From Pseudomonadota bacterium (lineage in GTDB: Bacteria > Pseudomonadota > Gammaproteobacteria > Burkholderiales > Thiobacillaceae): a stretch of DNA of 64,000 nt. The notes beneath the pieces are model-generated. The model saw only the letters and a program-made list of their open reading frames with translations. It had not been told where the DNA came from and ran no database searches. A program made the translations under genes and the position numbers. Numbering within the stretch: the first letter of the stretch is position 1; each line of letters starts with the position of its first letter. This document shows positions 25,862-34,462 of this stretch, one piece after another. The DNA is taken from the NCBI GenBank assembly GCA_021836225.1, contig JAKBJA010000172.1, forward strand, positions 1-64,000. Direction: 5' to 3'.

Positions 25862-26700
25862 GTGCAAGCAAACCCGCCACCGGCCATGACGCTCGCAACC
25901 TGCTAGTCCGCATCCGACATGCCTTGTGGCGGCACGCCAAGGCACTTCGCCAGCGCGTGTTGCCAAGTCCGGTTGAGCGGCACGTGTTCGTCGCCGGCAT
26001 GCAGCGTTCGGGTACCAATCTCCTGATGGACGTACTGGATGCCAGTGCGAAAACCCAGGTGTTTCATGAGACCGATCCGCGCGCGTTCGAACACTATGAA
26101 ATGCGCGATCTGGTGGTGATTCGGCAGCTTGCCGGGCAGTGTCCTGCACCGGTTTTCGTCATCAAGGCATTATGCGAACTCGACCGTATCAAGTCCTTGA
26201 TGGATATCTTTACCCCTGCAAAAACCCTGTGGGTCGTTCGTGACTGGCGCGATAGCGTCAACTCGGCTATCAAATCCTTTGGCAACTTCGTACCGCAGTG
26301 GAAACGACTTGCAGACGGCGACGCGAAGGACTGGCGCGGGCGCGGCATGTCGCCCGCTATCCGTGAATTGCTTGCTGCGTTGTATCACCCTGACGCCAGC
26401 GAAGCAGAAGGCGCGGCCATCATGTGGTTCTATCGTAATTCGCTGTTCTTTGAGCAGCAGCTGGCCGCGGACGCACGAGTCCGTGTCGTATTTTACGAAG
26501 ATCTGGTGCAGCACCCCATGCGCGAAGTGGCTGCGGTATACGATTTTCTCGGCCTGGCCGGCTTCAATGCCGCAACTGCCGGCCGCATCCACTCAAGATC
26601 GGTGAAGCATCGCAGCCCACCTGACATATCCCATTCTGTGACAAGCCTGTGCGACGAACTGCTGGCGCGCTTTGTCGCGCTGAAGCGGAGCCAAACGTGA
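25858..26700 (+). CDS. Sulfotransferase-family protein (copy 1)
   Basis: A 280-residue protein with the PAPS-dependent sulfotransferase fold. The 5'-phosphosulfate loop is VAGMQRSGTNLLMDVL (about 43-58), and the 3'-phosphate region is TLWVVRDWRDSVNSAI. The C-terminal VVFYEDLVQHPMREVAAVYDFLGL is also typical. It should transfer sulfate from PAPS to a hydroxyl or amine of the EPS or its precursors. Start ATG overlaps the glycosyltransferase stop and its TGA overlaps the next GTG, so it is in the middle of a coupled chain. Three other sulfotransferase-like genes in the window are quite different in sequence. Confidence 0.85.
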   Translation: MSASKPATGHDARNLLVRIRHALWRHAKALRQRVLPSPVERHVFVAGMQRSGTNLLMDVLDASAKTQVFHETDPRAFEHYEMRDLVVIRQLAGQCPAPVFVIKALCELDRIKSLMDIFTPAKTLWVVRDWRDSVNSAIKSFGNFVPQWKRLADGDAKDWRGRGMSPAIRELLAALYHPDASEAEGAAIMWFYRNSLFFEQQLAADARVRVVFYEDLVQHPMREVAAVYDFLGLAGFNAATAGRIHSRSVKHRSPPDISHSVTSLCDELLARFVALKRSQT

Positions 26701-28082
26701 GCGTCCCCGCTTGGTTCGCCCGCAGCGTTTACCGCGCACAGGAGGCGGCGATGCATCGCCCCACCTTTGCGATGCTGGCTGAGATCGACCGCACGCAATG
26801 GCTGTCACGCGGAGGCGTCGAAGCGTATCAGGCGCAGCGCCTCAGCAGGCTGCTGGCCTGTGCGCTGGCGCACAGCCCCTGGCACGCGGATCGGCTGCGC
26901 GTTGCCGGGCTGGAGGACGCCGTCGAGGCCGGTGCGGTTGCCCTGGCCGACCTGCAGCGTCTGCCGACGATGAACAAGCGTGATGCCCGCGACAACGTCG
27001 AACAACTGGTGTGGCGCGGCGTGCCTGGTGGCGTGTTCCAGTACACGACCGGCGGTTCCAGCGGCGAGCCGCTGATCTTCTATTTCGGCCGCACGCGCCA
27101 GGCCTCGGATGCGGCGGGTCGCATGCGCGCACGGCGCTGGTGGGGCGTGCAGCCGGGCGAACGCGAGGCCTATCTGTGGGGCGCACCGGTGGAGCTCAAC
27201 AAAACAGACCGCATCAAGACCCTGCGTGACCGGCTGGTCAACCAGCTGGTGCTGAACGCCTTCGCCATGTCGCCCGAGCGCATGGATGAATATCTGGAGG
27301 CCCTGCAGGCATGGCAGCCGAAGTGCCTGTACGGCTACGCCTCCAGCATTGCCCTGCTGGCGGCTCATGCCGAGGCGCGGCAGCGCAAACTCAGTCTGCC
27401 GCAGCTGCGCGTGGTATGCACGACCGGCGAGCCGCTGTATCCGCACCAGCGCGAACTCATCGCTCGGGTATTCGGCGTACCGGTGGCGAACGAATTCGGC
27501 AGCCGCGAAATCGGCTTTACCGCGCACGAGGCGCCAGGCGGGCAGATGCTGCTGATGAGCGAAAGCCATATCGTCGAAGTGCTGGACCAGGCCGGACGGC
27601 CAGTAGCCCCGGGCGAGGCAGGCGAGGCCGTGATCACCGGCCTGACTTCAGAGGCCCAGCCCTTTATCCGTTATCGAACCGGTGATGTGCTGCGGCTTTC
27701 CAGCGAACCGGCCGCCGGAGGGCAGGGCCTGCATGTCATCGCCGAGGTGACCGGACGCCAGACCGACTTCATCGTCGCCGCAGATGGTCGCGTCATGCAT
27801 GCGCTGGCGGTGATTTATGTATTGCGCGCGGTGCCGGGTATCGCGCAGTTCAAGTGCATCCAGCATGCGCTGGATCGCATGGAAGTGCAGATCGTGCCGG
27901 CCGCCGACTGGAACGAGGCCGCGCGCAATGCTGTGGTGGCGGGCTTGCGGGCACGCCTGGGCGAAGCGCTCAGCGTGGAATTGCGCATGCTGGACGATAT
28001 CCCCCCCGAAGCCTCCGGCAAGCATCGCTACGTGGTCAGCCACGTTCCGCTTGCCGAGAGCCTGAAGCAGGCTGCGGCATGA
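26697..28082 (+). CDS. CapK/PaaK-like adenylate-forming enzyme
   Basis: A 461-residue member of the phenylacetate-CoA ligase (PaaK) superfamily as found in capsule and EPS loci (CapK). The AMP-binding loop is YTTGGSSGEPLIFYF (about 115-129); a second region is VCTTGEPLYPHQRELI and the Asp-containing strand FIRYRTGDVLRL. The C-terminal part retains TGRQTDFIVAADGRV. Context argues against phenylacetate catabolism: it sits between a sulfotransferase and an EPS toroid protein. It more likely activates an acid for attachment to the polysaccharide, but its substrate is unknown. Start is the GTG overlapping the previous stop (GTGA). Confidence 0.88.
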   Translation: MSVPAWFARSVYRAQEAAMHRPTFAMLAEIDRTQWLSRGGVEAYQAQRLSRLLACALAHSPWHADRLRVAGLEDAVEAGAVALADLQRLPTMNKRDARDNVEQLVWRGVPGGVFQYTTGGSSGEPLIFYFGRTRQASDAAGRMRARRWWGVQPGEREAYLWGAPVELNKTDRIKTLRDRLVNQLVLNAFAMSPERMDEYLEALQAWQPKCLYGYASSIALLAAHAEARQRKLSLPQLRVVCTTGEPLYPHQRELIARVFGVPVANEFGSREIGFTAHEAPGGQMLLMSESHIVEVLDQAGRPVAPGEAGEAVITGLTSEAQPFIRYRTGDVLRLSSEPAAGGQGLHVIAEVTGRQTDFIVAADGRVMHALAVIYVLRAVPGIAQFKCIQHALDRMEVQIVPAADWNEAARNAVVAGLRARLGEALSVELRMLDDIPPEASGKHRYVVSHVPLAESLKQAAA

Positions 28083-28106
28083 ACTCGAATTGAACCGAAC
28101 CTGATC

Positions 28107-29321
28107 ATGAAACCTTCTTCACTCATCCAGCTTCCCCTCCGCTACAAACCCTGGCAGGGACGCAACCTGCGTCTGGTGATGCAGGACATCGCCGGAACCG
28201 CACAGCAGCCGGAACACGACCACCGCACCCATTTGCGCGGCGCCATCGACTGGCTGAGCCGCGCGCAGGATGTGCGCAAGCACAAGCCCGACGCGGGCGG
28301 GGTCGCTGCGGGCTGGAGTTTCGAGGACGGCTGGCTGCCCAGCTATCCCGAGACCACCGGCTACATCATTGAGACCTTCATTGCCGCTGCGCAATACCTC
28401 GACCGACCCGAACTGATCGACCGCGCCGGGAAAATGATCGACTGGGAGCTCTCGCTGCAAACCGCTGAAGGCGCTTTCCCCGGGCATTTCGGTGAGGCGG
28501 GCAGTCATCCTGTGATTTTCAACCAGGGCCAGATCATGCATGGCCTTGTGGCGGGCTATGCCTCGCTCAATCGCCAGGATTGCCTTGAGGCAGGCGTACG
28601 CGCCGGTCACTGGCTGCTGGCGCAGCAGGATGAGGACGGCTGCTATCGCAAGTTCGAGCACAACGGCGTGCCACACGTCTACAACACCCGCGCCATATGG
28701 GCGCTGGCCGCCATGGGGGTGGTGGCGAACGAACCCGGCTTCCTGGTGGCGGCGCGGCGCAATCTCGACTGGGCGCTGAGCCAGCAGACCCCCAGCGGCT
28801 GGTTCGCCACCAATGCCTTCGTGCCGGGGCGGCATCCCTTCACCCACACCATTGCCTATGCGATTCGTGGCTTCATTGAAGTCGCCGTTCTGCTGGGCGA
28901 GGAGCGCTATCTGCAGGCAGCCGAAAAGGCGGCCCGCGGCCTGATGGCAAAACAGCGCAGCGATGGCTGGCTCGCCGGAACCTACGACGACGGCTGGACC
29001 CCCACGGCGAGCTACGCCTGCGTCACTGGCGTCGCGCAGATGGCCCTGTGCTGGTTGCGTCTGGCGCAGATCAGCGACGACAAGGACTACCGGGACGCCG
29101 CCTGGCGCGCGATTGCCTATGTCAAGCACACGCAGCGTCTGGAAGACGACGACCACGTCGTGCGTGGCGCCATTCCCGGGTCGGCGCCGATCTGGGGTGC
29201 CTATTCACGTTTTGAATTTCCCAACTGGGCGGCCAAGTTCTTCGCCGATGCGCTGATCATGGACATGGCCAATGTAGCGGTGCCGCCGGTCCCGGCCGGC
29301 GCCAAAGGGCTACCGCGATGA
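28107..29321 (+). CDS. Alpha/alpha-toroid protein, possible glycan epimerase or lyase-like (copy A)
   Basis: A 404-residue protein composed of repeated helical hairpins that look like an (alpha/alpha)6 barrel: SYPETTGYIIETFIAAAQYL, AEGAFPGHFGEAGSHPVIFNQGQIMHG, YNTRAIWALAAMG, GWFATNAFVPG and ASYACVTGVAQMALCWLRL each sit at a helix turn. The fold is shared by squalene-cyclase-like proteins, D-glucuronyl C5-epimerases and several polysaccharide-acting enzymes. There is no signal peptide or membrane helix. The closest relative in the window is the shorter protein at 54216-55136, which has the same YPE-x-TGY motif. By context a role on an EPS intermediate is likely. It starts 24 bases after the CapK-like gene and overlaps the next gene by ATGA. 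Confidence 0.7.
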   Translation: MKPSSLIQLPLRYKPWQGRNLRLVMQDIAGTAQQPEHDHRTHLRGAIDWLSRAQDVRKHKPDAGGVAAGWSFEDGWLPSYPETTGYIIETFIAAAQYLDRPELIDRAGKMIDWELSLQTAEGAFPGHFGEAGSHPVIFNQGQIMHGLVAGYASLNRQDCLEAGVRAGHWLLAQQDEDGCYRKFEHNGVPHVYNTRAIWALAAMGVVANEPGFLVAARRNLDWALSQQTPSGWFATNAFVPGRHPFTHTIAYAIRGFIEVAVLLGEERYLQAAEKAARGLMAKQRSDGWLAGTYDDGWTPTASYACVTGVAQMALCWLRLAQISDDKDYRDAAWRAIAYVKHTQRLEDDDHVVRGAIPGSAPIWGAYSRFEFPNWAAKFFADALIMDMANVAVPPVPAGAKGLPR

Positions 29322-30148
29322 GCCGGCTGCGGCTGATGATCCTGTGCGGGCGCAGCGCCCGCCACCTGCACGTCGCCAACACCCTGTGCCGTGCGGGCGA
29401 GGCGCTGGCCATCGTGCAGGAAACCGGCGGCGAATGGAACCTGAAGAAAACCCTGAAAAAGCTGCGCCCCGACAATCTCTTCCGCAAGGTCTGGCGCTGG
29501 CTGCGTGATCGTCGCCGCTACACCGGCAATCCCGAGGCGAAATTCTTTTTTCCGGATGGCGAGCCGCGGCTCGACCATCCCGAACTGGTGCGCGAAGTCC
29601 CGCACGTCAACCATCCTGATGTGGTGAAGCTGGCGCGTGACCTTCAGCCCGACCTGATCTGCGTGTTCGGCACCTCGCTTATCCGCGGCGACCTACTGAA
29701 GGAAGGCCGCCTCGGCATCATCAACCTGCATGGCGGGCTGTCGCCCGAATATCGCGGCGCCGACTGCACCTTCTGGGCGCTCTACAATGGCGAACCGGAG
29801 AAAGTCGGCTGCACCCTGCACTACATCGATGCCGGCATCGACACCGGCCGCCTGGTCGCGCACATTAGTCCGGAAGTGCGCGAGGGCGACAGCGAATTGG
29901 TGTTGTTCTGGCGTGCGGTGCAGGATGGCGCCGAGGTCTATGCTGAAGCCGTTGCACGGCTTGCCAAGGGCGAACAGCTTGGCTCAAAGCAACCGGGCAA
30001 GGGCCGTCTGTATCAGGTCAAGGATCGTGGCCTGCGCCATGAACGGGCATTGGATACCCGGTTGGCTTCAGGCATGCTGGCAGGCGTGGCCTTGCCCCGC
30101 AGAGTCAGCTGGTTTACGAGTGTGACAGCACAGGAACAGAACACATGA
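29318..30148 (+). CDS. Formyltransferase-family protein (predicted sugar or lipid-linked N-formyltransferase)
   Basis: A 276-residue protein with the formyl-transferase catalytic segment: GIINLHGGLSPEYRGADCTFWALYNGE carries the HxG-type His, and YIDAGIDTGRLV the catalytic Asp. This is the part shared by methionyl-tRNA formyltransferase, ArnA and sugar N-formyltransferases such as WbtJ. The usual N-terminal GARP-like loop is replaced by LMILCGRSARHLHVANTL. Given its place among EPS genes and downstream of a possible deacetylase, it may formylate an amino sugar using 10-formyl-tetrahydrofolate. The C-terminal 50 residues are variable. It overlaps both neighbours by four bases. Confidence 0.85.
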   Translation: MSRLRLMILCGRSARHLHVANTLCRAGEALAIVQETGGEWNLKKTLKKLRPDNLFRKVWRWLRDRRRYTGNPEAKFFFPDGEPRLDHPELVREVPHVNHPDVVKLARDLQPDLICVFGTSLIRGDLLKEGRLGIINLHGGLSPEYRGADCTFWALYNGEPEKVGCTLHYIDAGIDTGRLVAHISPEVREGDSELVLFWRAVQDGAEVYAEAVARLAKGEQLGSKQPGKGRLYQVKDRGLRHERALDTRLASGMLAGVALPRRVSWFTSVTAQEQNT

Positions 30149-31467
30149 GAGACATACTGGTTACCGCGATTGTCTTCGGCGCTCTGCCCTTCATTTTCAA
30201 GCGGCCCTGGATCGGCATCATGCTGTGGTGCTGGCTCGGCTACATGAACCCGCACCGTCAGACTTGGGGCTTCGCCTACGATTTCCCGTTCGCATTCATC
30301 ACTGCCATCGTCACCATCACCGCCTTCGTGTTCTCGCGAGAGAAGAAGGAAATGGTCTGGACACGCGAAACCATACTGTTGCTGATGTTCATCGGCTGGA
30401 TGTTGATCACCACTTTTTTTGCATTTTATTCTGACTTGGCATGGCTGCAATGGAACAAGGTCTGGAAAATCCAGCTCATGGTTTTTCTCACGGCCATCAT
30501 CATCAAGGAACGCCAGCATCTGCACTGGATGATCTGGATCATCGCCTTGTCCCTGGGTTATTACGGGGTCAAGGGCGGCATATTCACCATCATGCATGGC
30601 GGGCAGTTCAAGGTTCAAGGCCCGGCCGGCACCTTTTTCGGTGGAAACAACGAAATGGCGCTGGTGCTGGTGATGCTTATTCCCCTGATCCGGTATCTGC
30701 ATCTCCAAGCGACTCAGCAATGGGTTCGCTTCGGATTGGCCTCAGCGATGGTGTTGTCAGGCGTTGCTGCCATCGGCAGCCAGTCACGCGGCGGGCTGGT
30801 GGCAATGGCTGCCATGGGATTGTTTTTGTGGTTCAAGAGCCGTCACAAGCTCGTCATGACCATCTACATGGCAGTTGCGGTTGCAATCATGGCTTCGGTG
30901 ATGCCACAGGCATGGTATGACCGCATGAATACGATCAAGACCTATGAGCAGGACGACTCGGCCCTGGGCCGCATCAACGCTTGGCACACCGCGTTCAACG
31001 TAGCGAAGGACCGGATCACAGGCGGCGGATACGAGATGTTCCGGGCGCCGACCTTCCGCCAGTATGCCCCCGAGCCATTCCGGGTGCACGATGTGCACAG
31101 CATCTACTTCGAGGTAATGGGCGAGCACGGCTTCATCGGATTCGGCATGTTCATCCTGCTTGCCGTGTTCGCTTGGCTGCGTGCCAACCAGGTGATTCGA
31201 GAATGCAAGAGCGACCCCGAGCGAAAATGGGCGGCTGACTTGGCGGCGATGATCCAGGTCAGCTTGGTCGGTTACGGGGCCGGGGGCGCATTCCTCGGAC
31301 TGGCTTACTTCGATCTGACCTACCATTTGATGATCATGCTTGTGCTGGCGGCAAAGTTTTCCGGCGTGCTGGATAAGACTATCCATCGTAAGGAAAAGGT
31401 TGCGAATGAGCCGTACATGCATCCTTCGGCACGTTGGGTCAAACCGCCCGCGTGGGAACGTAAGTAG
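30145..31467 (+). CDS. O-antigen ligase/polymerase (Wzy-like, exosortase A-associated)
   Basis: A 440-residue inner-membrane protein with about ten hydrophobic segments and a large periplasmic loop (about 270-340, containing RINAWHTAFNVAKDRITGGGYEMF). The pattern and SQSRGGLVAMAAM segment match the Wzy_C / RfaL superfamily, in particular the PEP-CTERM-associated putative O-antigen polymerase group. It would polymerise or ligate the EPS repeat on the periplasmic face. The start overlaps the formyltransferase stop; 116 bases with no recognisable feature separate it from the MBOAT gene. Base composition becomes less GC-rich from here to 34430. Confidence 0.9.
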   Translation: MRDILVTAIVFGALPFIFKRPWIGIMLWCWLGYMNPHRQTWGFAYDFPFAFITAIVTITAFVFSREKKEMVWTRETILLLMFIGWMLITTFFAFYSDLAWLQWNKVWKIQLMVFLTAIIIKERQHLHWMIWIIALSLGYYGVKGGIFTIMHGGQFKVQGPAGTFFGGNNEMALVLVMLIPLIRYLHLQATQQWVRFGLASAMVLSGVAAIGSQSRGGLVAMAAMGLFLWFKSRHKLVMTIYMAVAVAIMASVMPQAWYDRMNTIKTYEQDDSALGRINAWHTAFNVAKDRITGGGYEMFRAPTFRQYAPEPFRVHDVHSIYFEVMGEHGFIGFGMFILLAVFAWLRANQVIRECKSDPERKWAADLAAMIQVSLVGYGAGGAFLGLAYFDLTYHLMIMLVLAAKFSGVLDKTIHRKEKVANEPYMHPSARWVKPPAWERK

Positions 31468-31583
31468 GCGGTTTCATTGTTTGCATGAATTGGACATGTT
31501 CGCCTGCACGAATCATGGGCCCCAAGCCGTGCATCCTGGCTCCGGGTTTATGAAATCCTTGCGCCGGAAATAACGCTGAAGTC

Positions 31584-33170
31584 ATGCTGTTCAATTCATA
31601 CGCGTTTCTATTTTTCTACTTTCCGTTCACCTTCGCGGCATTCTTCGCCATCGGCCGTTATAGCCGTTCCCTAGCCGCGCTCTGGTTGTTCGCGGCATCC
31701 CTGTTCTTTTATGGCTGGTGGAATCCCGCTTACGTCAGCCTGCTAATCGGCTCCATTCTGTTCAATTTTGCGATGGGCTCGGCCATTTCACGGGAGCATC
31801 ATCGCGGCAGACTGACCTGGGCGAAGGGATTGCTGATTGCAGCCATCAGCGGTGATCTTGCACTCCTTGCCTATTACAAGTATGCAAATTTCTTCCTGAT
31901 CAACACAAATCAGTTGTTGGGCACGACCTGGCAACTTGAAGAAGTCCTCCTGCCACTTGGCATTTCTTTCTTCACCTTCACCCAGGTCGCATTTTTGGTT
32001 GATGCATACCGGGGCGAGGTGAAGGAACGTAACTTCATCCATTACGGGCTCTTTGTCACCTACTTCCCGCATCTCATCGCGGGGCCGGTGCTGCATCACA
32101 AGGAAATGATGCCGCAGTTCGCGCAGGCGCAGACCTACCGCATGCACTGGGACCATGTTTCCGTCGGTCTGACCATCTTCGTCATTGGCCTTTTCAAGAA
32201 GACAGTCCTTGCAGATGGCGTCGCGCAATACTCGACTCCCGTATTTGATGCTGCCGCGCTTGGGCAGCCCCTGACATTTTTTGAGGCGTGGGGCGGCGCA
32301 CTGGCCTATACGTTCCAACTCTATTTTGATTTCTCAGGTTATTCCGACATGGCAATCGGGCTTTCGCGCTTGTTCGGAGTCAAGTTGCCGCTTAATTTCC
32401 ACTCGCCATACAAGGCAACCAGCATTATCGAGTTCTGGCGCCGCTGGCATATGACGCTGTCACGCTTCCTGCGTGATTACCTGTATTTCGCCTTGGGTGG
32501 CAACCGCAAAGGCGTTGTTCGTCGATACACCAACCTGATGGTCACCATGTTGCTTGGCGGACTTTGGCATGGAGCAGGCTGGACTTTCCTTGTCTGGGGA
32601 GGCTTGCACGGCTTCTATCTGTGCATTAACCACGCGTGGAGCCATTTTGTAAACCGGCTCTTGCCCACACCCTGGATGCCCCCAGGCCTTGGGAAACTGC
32701 TCGCCTGGTTGGCGACATTTTTGGCGGTAGTGGTCGGCTGGGTGTTTTTCCGTGCAAGCAGCTTCGACGCGGCGCTGGAAATGCTGCAGGGAATGGCAGG
32801 CATGAACGGCATCGCTGTGCCGAACGCGATTGCGGCCAAACTGGGTGGAACATGGCCGTTGCTTGCTGAACTGGGTTTCACGCGCTATCTGGGCGGCGGC
32901 AGCCAGTTCATTTTTACCTGGCTTTGGATTGCCCTCCTGCTGACAGTGGTGGTGGCAATGCCGAACACGCAACAAGTCATGCATCGATTCGAGCCCGTGA
33001 TTCACATGCACCAGGCAGACGGTAAGAGCGAACTCAGTCTTATGAGGCGGCTCCACCTGGCACTGAGCTGGAATCCAAGCGTCAGTTGGGCAGTTGCTAC
33101 CGGGGTAATTGCAGCTTTAGGCGTTTTCGCCATGAGCAGAATCTCCGAATTTCTGTATTTCCAGTTCTGA
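31584..33170 (+). CDS. MBOAT-family O-acyltransferase (AlgI-like)
   Basis: A 528-residue multi-spanning O-acyltransferase that moves acetyl or other acyl groups across the inner membrane to the polysaccharide. Family motifs are AGPVLHHKEMMPQF (about 166-179), FDFSGYSDMAIGLSRLFG, and the two histidine boxes EFWRRWHMTLSRFLRDY (His289) and GLWHGAGWTFLVWGGLHG (His329, the conserved catalytic His). The N-terminus MLFNSYAFLFFYFPFTF is also typical. The start is preceded by a 116-base gap after the ligase gene, which may carry a promoter, though I see none of good quality. The next gene, three bases away, is the likely periplasmic partner. Confidence 0.95.
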   Translation: MLFNSYAFLFFYFPFTFAAFFAIGRYSRSLAALWLFAASLFFYGWWNPAYVSLLIGSILFNFAMGSAISREHHRGRLTWAKGLLIAAISGDLALLAYYKYANFFLINTNQLLGTTWQLEEVLLPLGISFFTFTQVAFLVDAYRGEVKERNFIHYGLFVTYFPHLIAGPVLHHKEMMPQFAQAQTYRMHWDHVSVGLTIFVIGLFKKTVLADGVAQYSTPVFDAAALGQPLTFFEAWGGALAYTFQLYFDFSGYSDMAIGLSRLFGVKLPLNFHSPYKATSIIEFWRRWHMTLSRFLRDYLYFALGGNRKGVVRRYTNLMVTMLLGGLWHGAGWTFLVWGGLHGFYLCINHAWSHFVNRLLPTPWMPPGLGKLLAWLATFLAVVVGWVFFRASSFDAALEMLQGMAGMNGIAVPNAIAAKLGGTWPLLAELGFTRYLGGGSQFIFTWLWIALLLTVVVAMPNTQQVMHRFEPVIHMHQADGKSELSLMRRLHLALSWNPSVSWAVATGVIAALGVFAMSRISEFLYFQF

Positions 33171-33173
33171 GCC

Positions 33174-34430
33174 ATGAGCCGCGCAAACCCGCACAAACGT
33201 TTTTTAGCGCTTCTTGCGGCAACATTTCTGCTCGCCAGCCTGGTTGCTGCGGGATTCAATTACCTGGTCGACCCATACGGACTATTCGGTACCCCTCGCA
33301 TCGCCAGGTTAAATGAACTCAAGCCAGCGTCCTCCGAGAGAGTTCGCGTGATCAAGCCCTACATGGCATCGCGAGCCAGGCCGAAAGTGGTCATCGGCGG
33401 CAACTCCCGGCCTGAGATTGGGTTGAATCCACAAGGCGCATGTTGGGAGACGGCAGACCGGCCTGTGTTCAATGCAGGCATTCCAGGCTCCGACGTGTTC
33501 ATGCAAACACGTTACGTCCAGCATGCGGTTGAAAGCGGTAATGCAAGGCGCGTCCTCTTCGGCGTCGACTTTCTCGACTTTGTCGTCGATGCTTCAAAGC
33601 CAATGGGCAAGGTCAACTGGGATCGCCTTGGAAAGACTTTTGAGGGCAGGCTCGACTCAGGACGGGAAGATGGATTCGGTGCAGCCCTGAATATGCAAGT
33701 GGCCGAGGATGTTTTGAGCGGGCTTTTCTCGCTGGTGGCTCTCGGAGATTCATTCGTGACGGTTGCCTCGCAGCGGGACGCAAATTCGGCTACGCGCCGC
33801 GAGGATGGCTTCAACCCCGCGCTCGACTATCGCCCGATCATTCGCAACGAGGGGCAGGCCGTACTTTTCAGGCAAAAAAACCTTGAGGTCAGAAAACGCC
33901 TGCAGCAAAACGAAATCGGTATTCTGAATGTGCACGGCCAACTCGCCATGCCTCTGCAGGCTTTGCGGCGCTTCCTTGACTGGGCGAACGCCCATGATGT
34001 TGAGGTGGTGCTGTTTATCAATCCGTACCACACTGATTACCTGATACAGATCGAGATGGCTGGGAAGTGGCCCCTATTCGAGGAATGGAAGCGGCAGTTG
34101 GCATACATCGCTGCGGAGTATGACGTCCCGCTTTGGGATTTCAATACCGTCAATCGCTTCTCGACCGAACCTCCGCCGTTGCCCGGTGACAGACGTTCAG
34201 AACTCGAATGGTTCTGGGAGCCGGCACACTACCGCGCCGAACTCGGCGACCTGATGCTTGCCGCCATGCTCGATAGGCAATGCGGGAAAAGTCGCGAGTC
34301 GGGAGGGTTTGGTGTCAAGCTCGATCCGGCATCCATGCCGCACCATCTGGATCAACTCAGGACGAAGCTGAACCGATTCATTTTGGAAAATCCACAGGTG
34401 GTCAAGCGGCTACGCAATGGCGCGCCCTGA
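33174..34430 (+). CDS. Membrane-anchored SGNH-like partner of the MBOAT acyltransferase (AlgJ/AlgX-like)
   Basis: A 418-residue protein with one N-terminal membrane anchor (FLALLAATFLLASLVAAGF, about 10-28), followed by a periplasmic SGNH/GDSL-like domain. The nucleophile block appears as VVIGGNSRPEIG with Ser78, and a late block EWFWEPAHYRAELGDLML provides the candidate catalytic Asp/His region. The pairing of an MBOAT with such a protein is the usual arrangement for acetylation of alginate, cellulose and other exopolysaccharides. I do not see a carbohydrate-binding module. It is the last plus-strand gene of this operon; only 32 bases separate it from the convergent asparagine-synthase paralogue. 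Confidence 0.8.
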   Translation: MSRANPHKRFLALLAATFLLASLVAAGFNYLVDPYGLFGTPRIARLNELKPASSERVRVIKPYMASRARPKVVIGGNSRPEIGLNPQGACWETADRPVFNAGIPGSDVFMQTRYVQHAVESGNARRVLFGVDFLDFVVDASKPMGKVNWDRLGKTFEGRLDSGREDGFGAALNMQVAEDVLSGLFSLVALGDSFVTVASQRDANSATRREDGFNPALDYRPIIRNEGQAVLFRQKNLEVRKRLQQNEIGILNVHGQLAMPLQALRRFLDWANAHDVEVVLFINPYHTDYLIQIEMAGKWPLFEEWKRQLAYIAAEYDVPLWDFNTVNRFSTEPPPLPGDRRSELEWFWEPAHYRAELGDLMLAAMLDRQCGKSRESGGFGVKLDPASMPHHLDQLRTKLNRFILENPQVVKRLRNGAP

Positions 34431-34462
34431 TCGTGGCCATATGGGGATTAGAAGACGGGGGC

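Noticed and set aside
26697..28082. Phenylacetate-CoA ligase for aromatic degradation
   Set aside because: No other paa genes are near and the gene is embedded in and coupled to EPS genes, so the CapK-like role is more likely.
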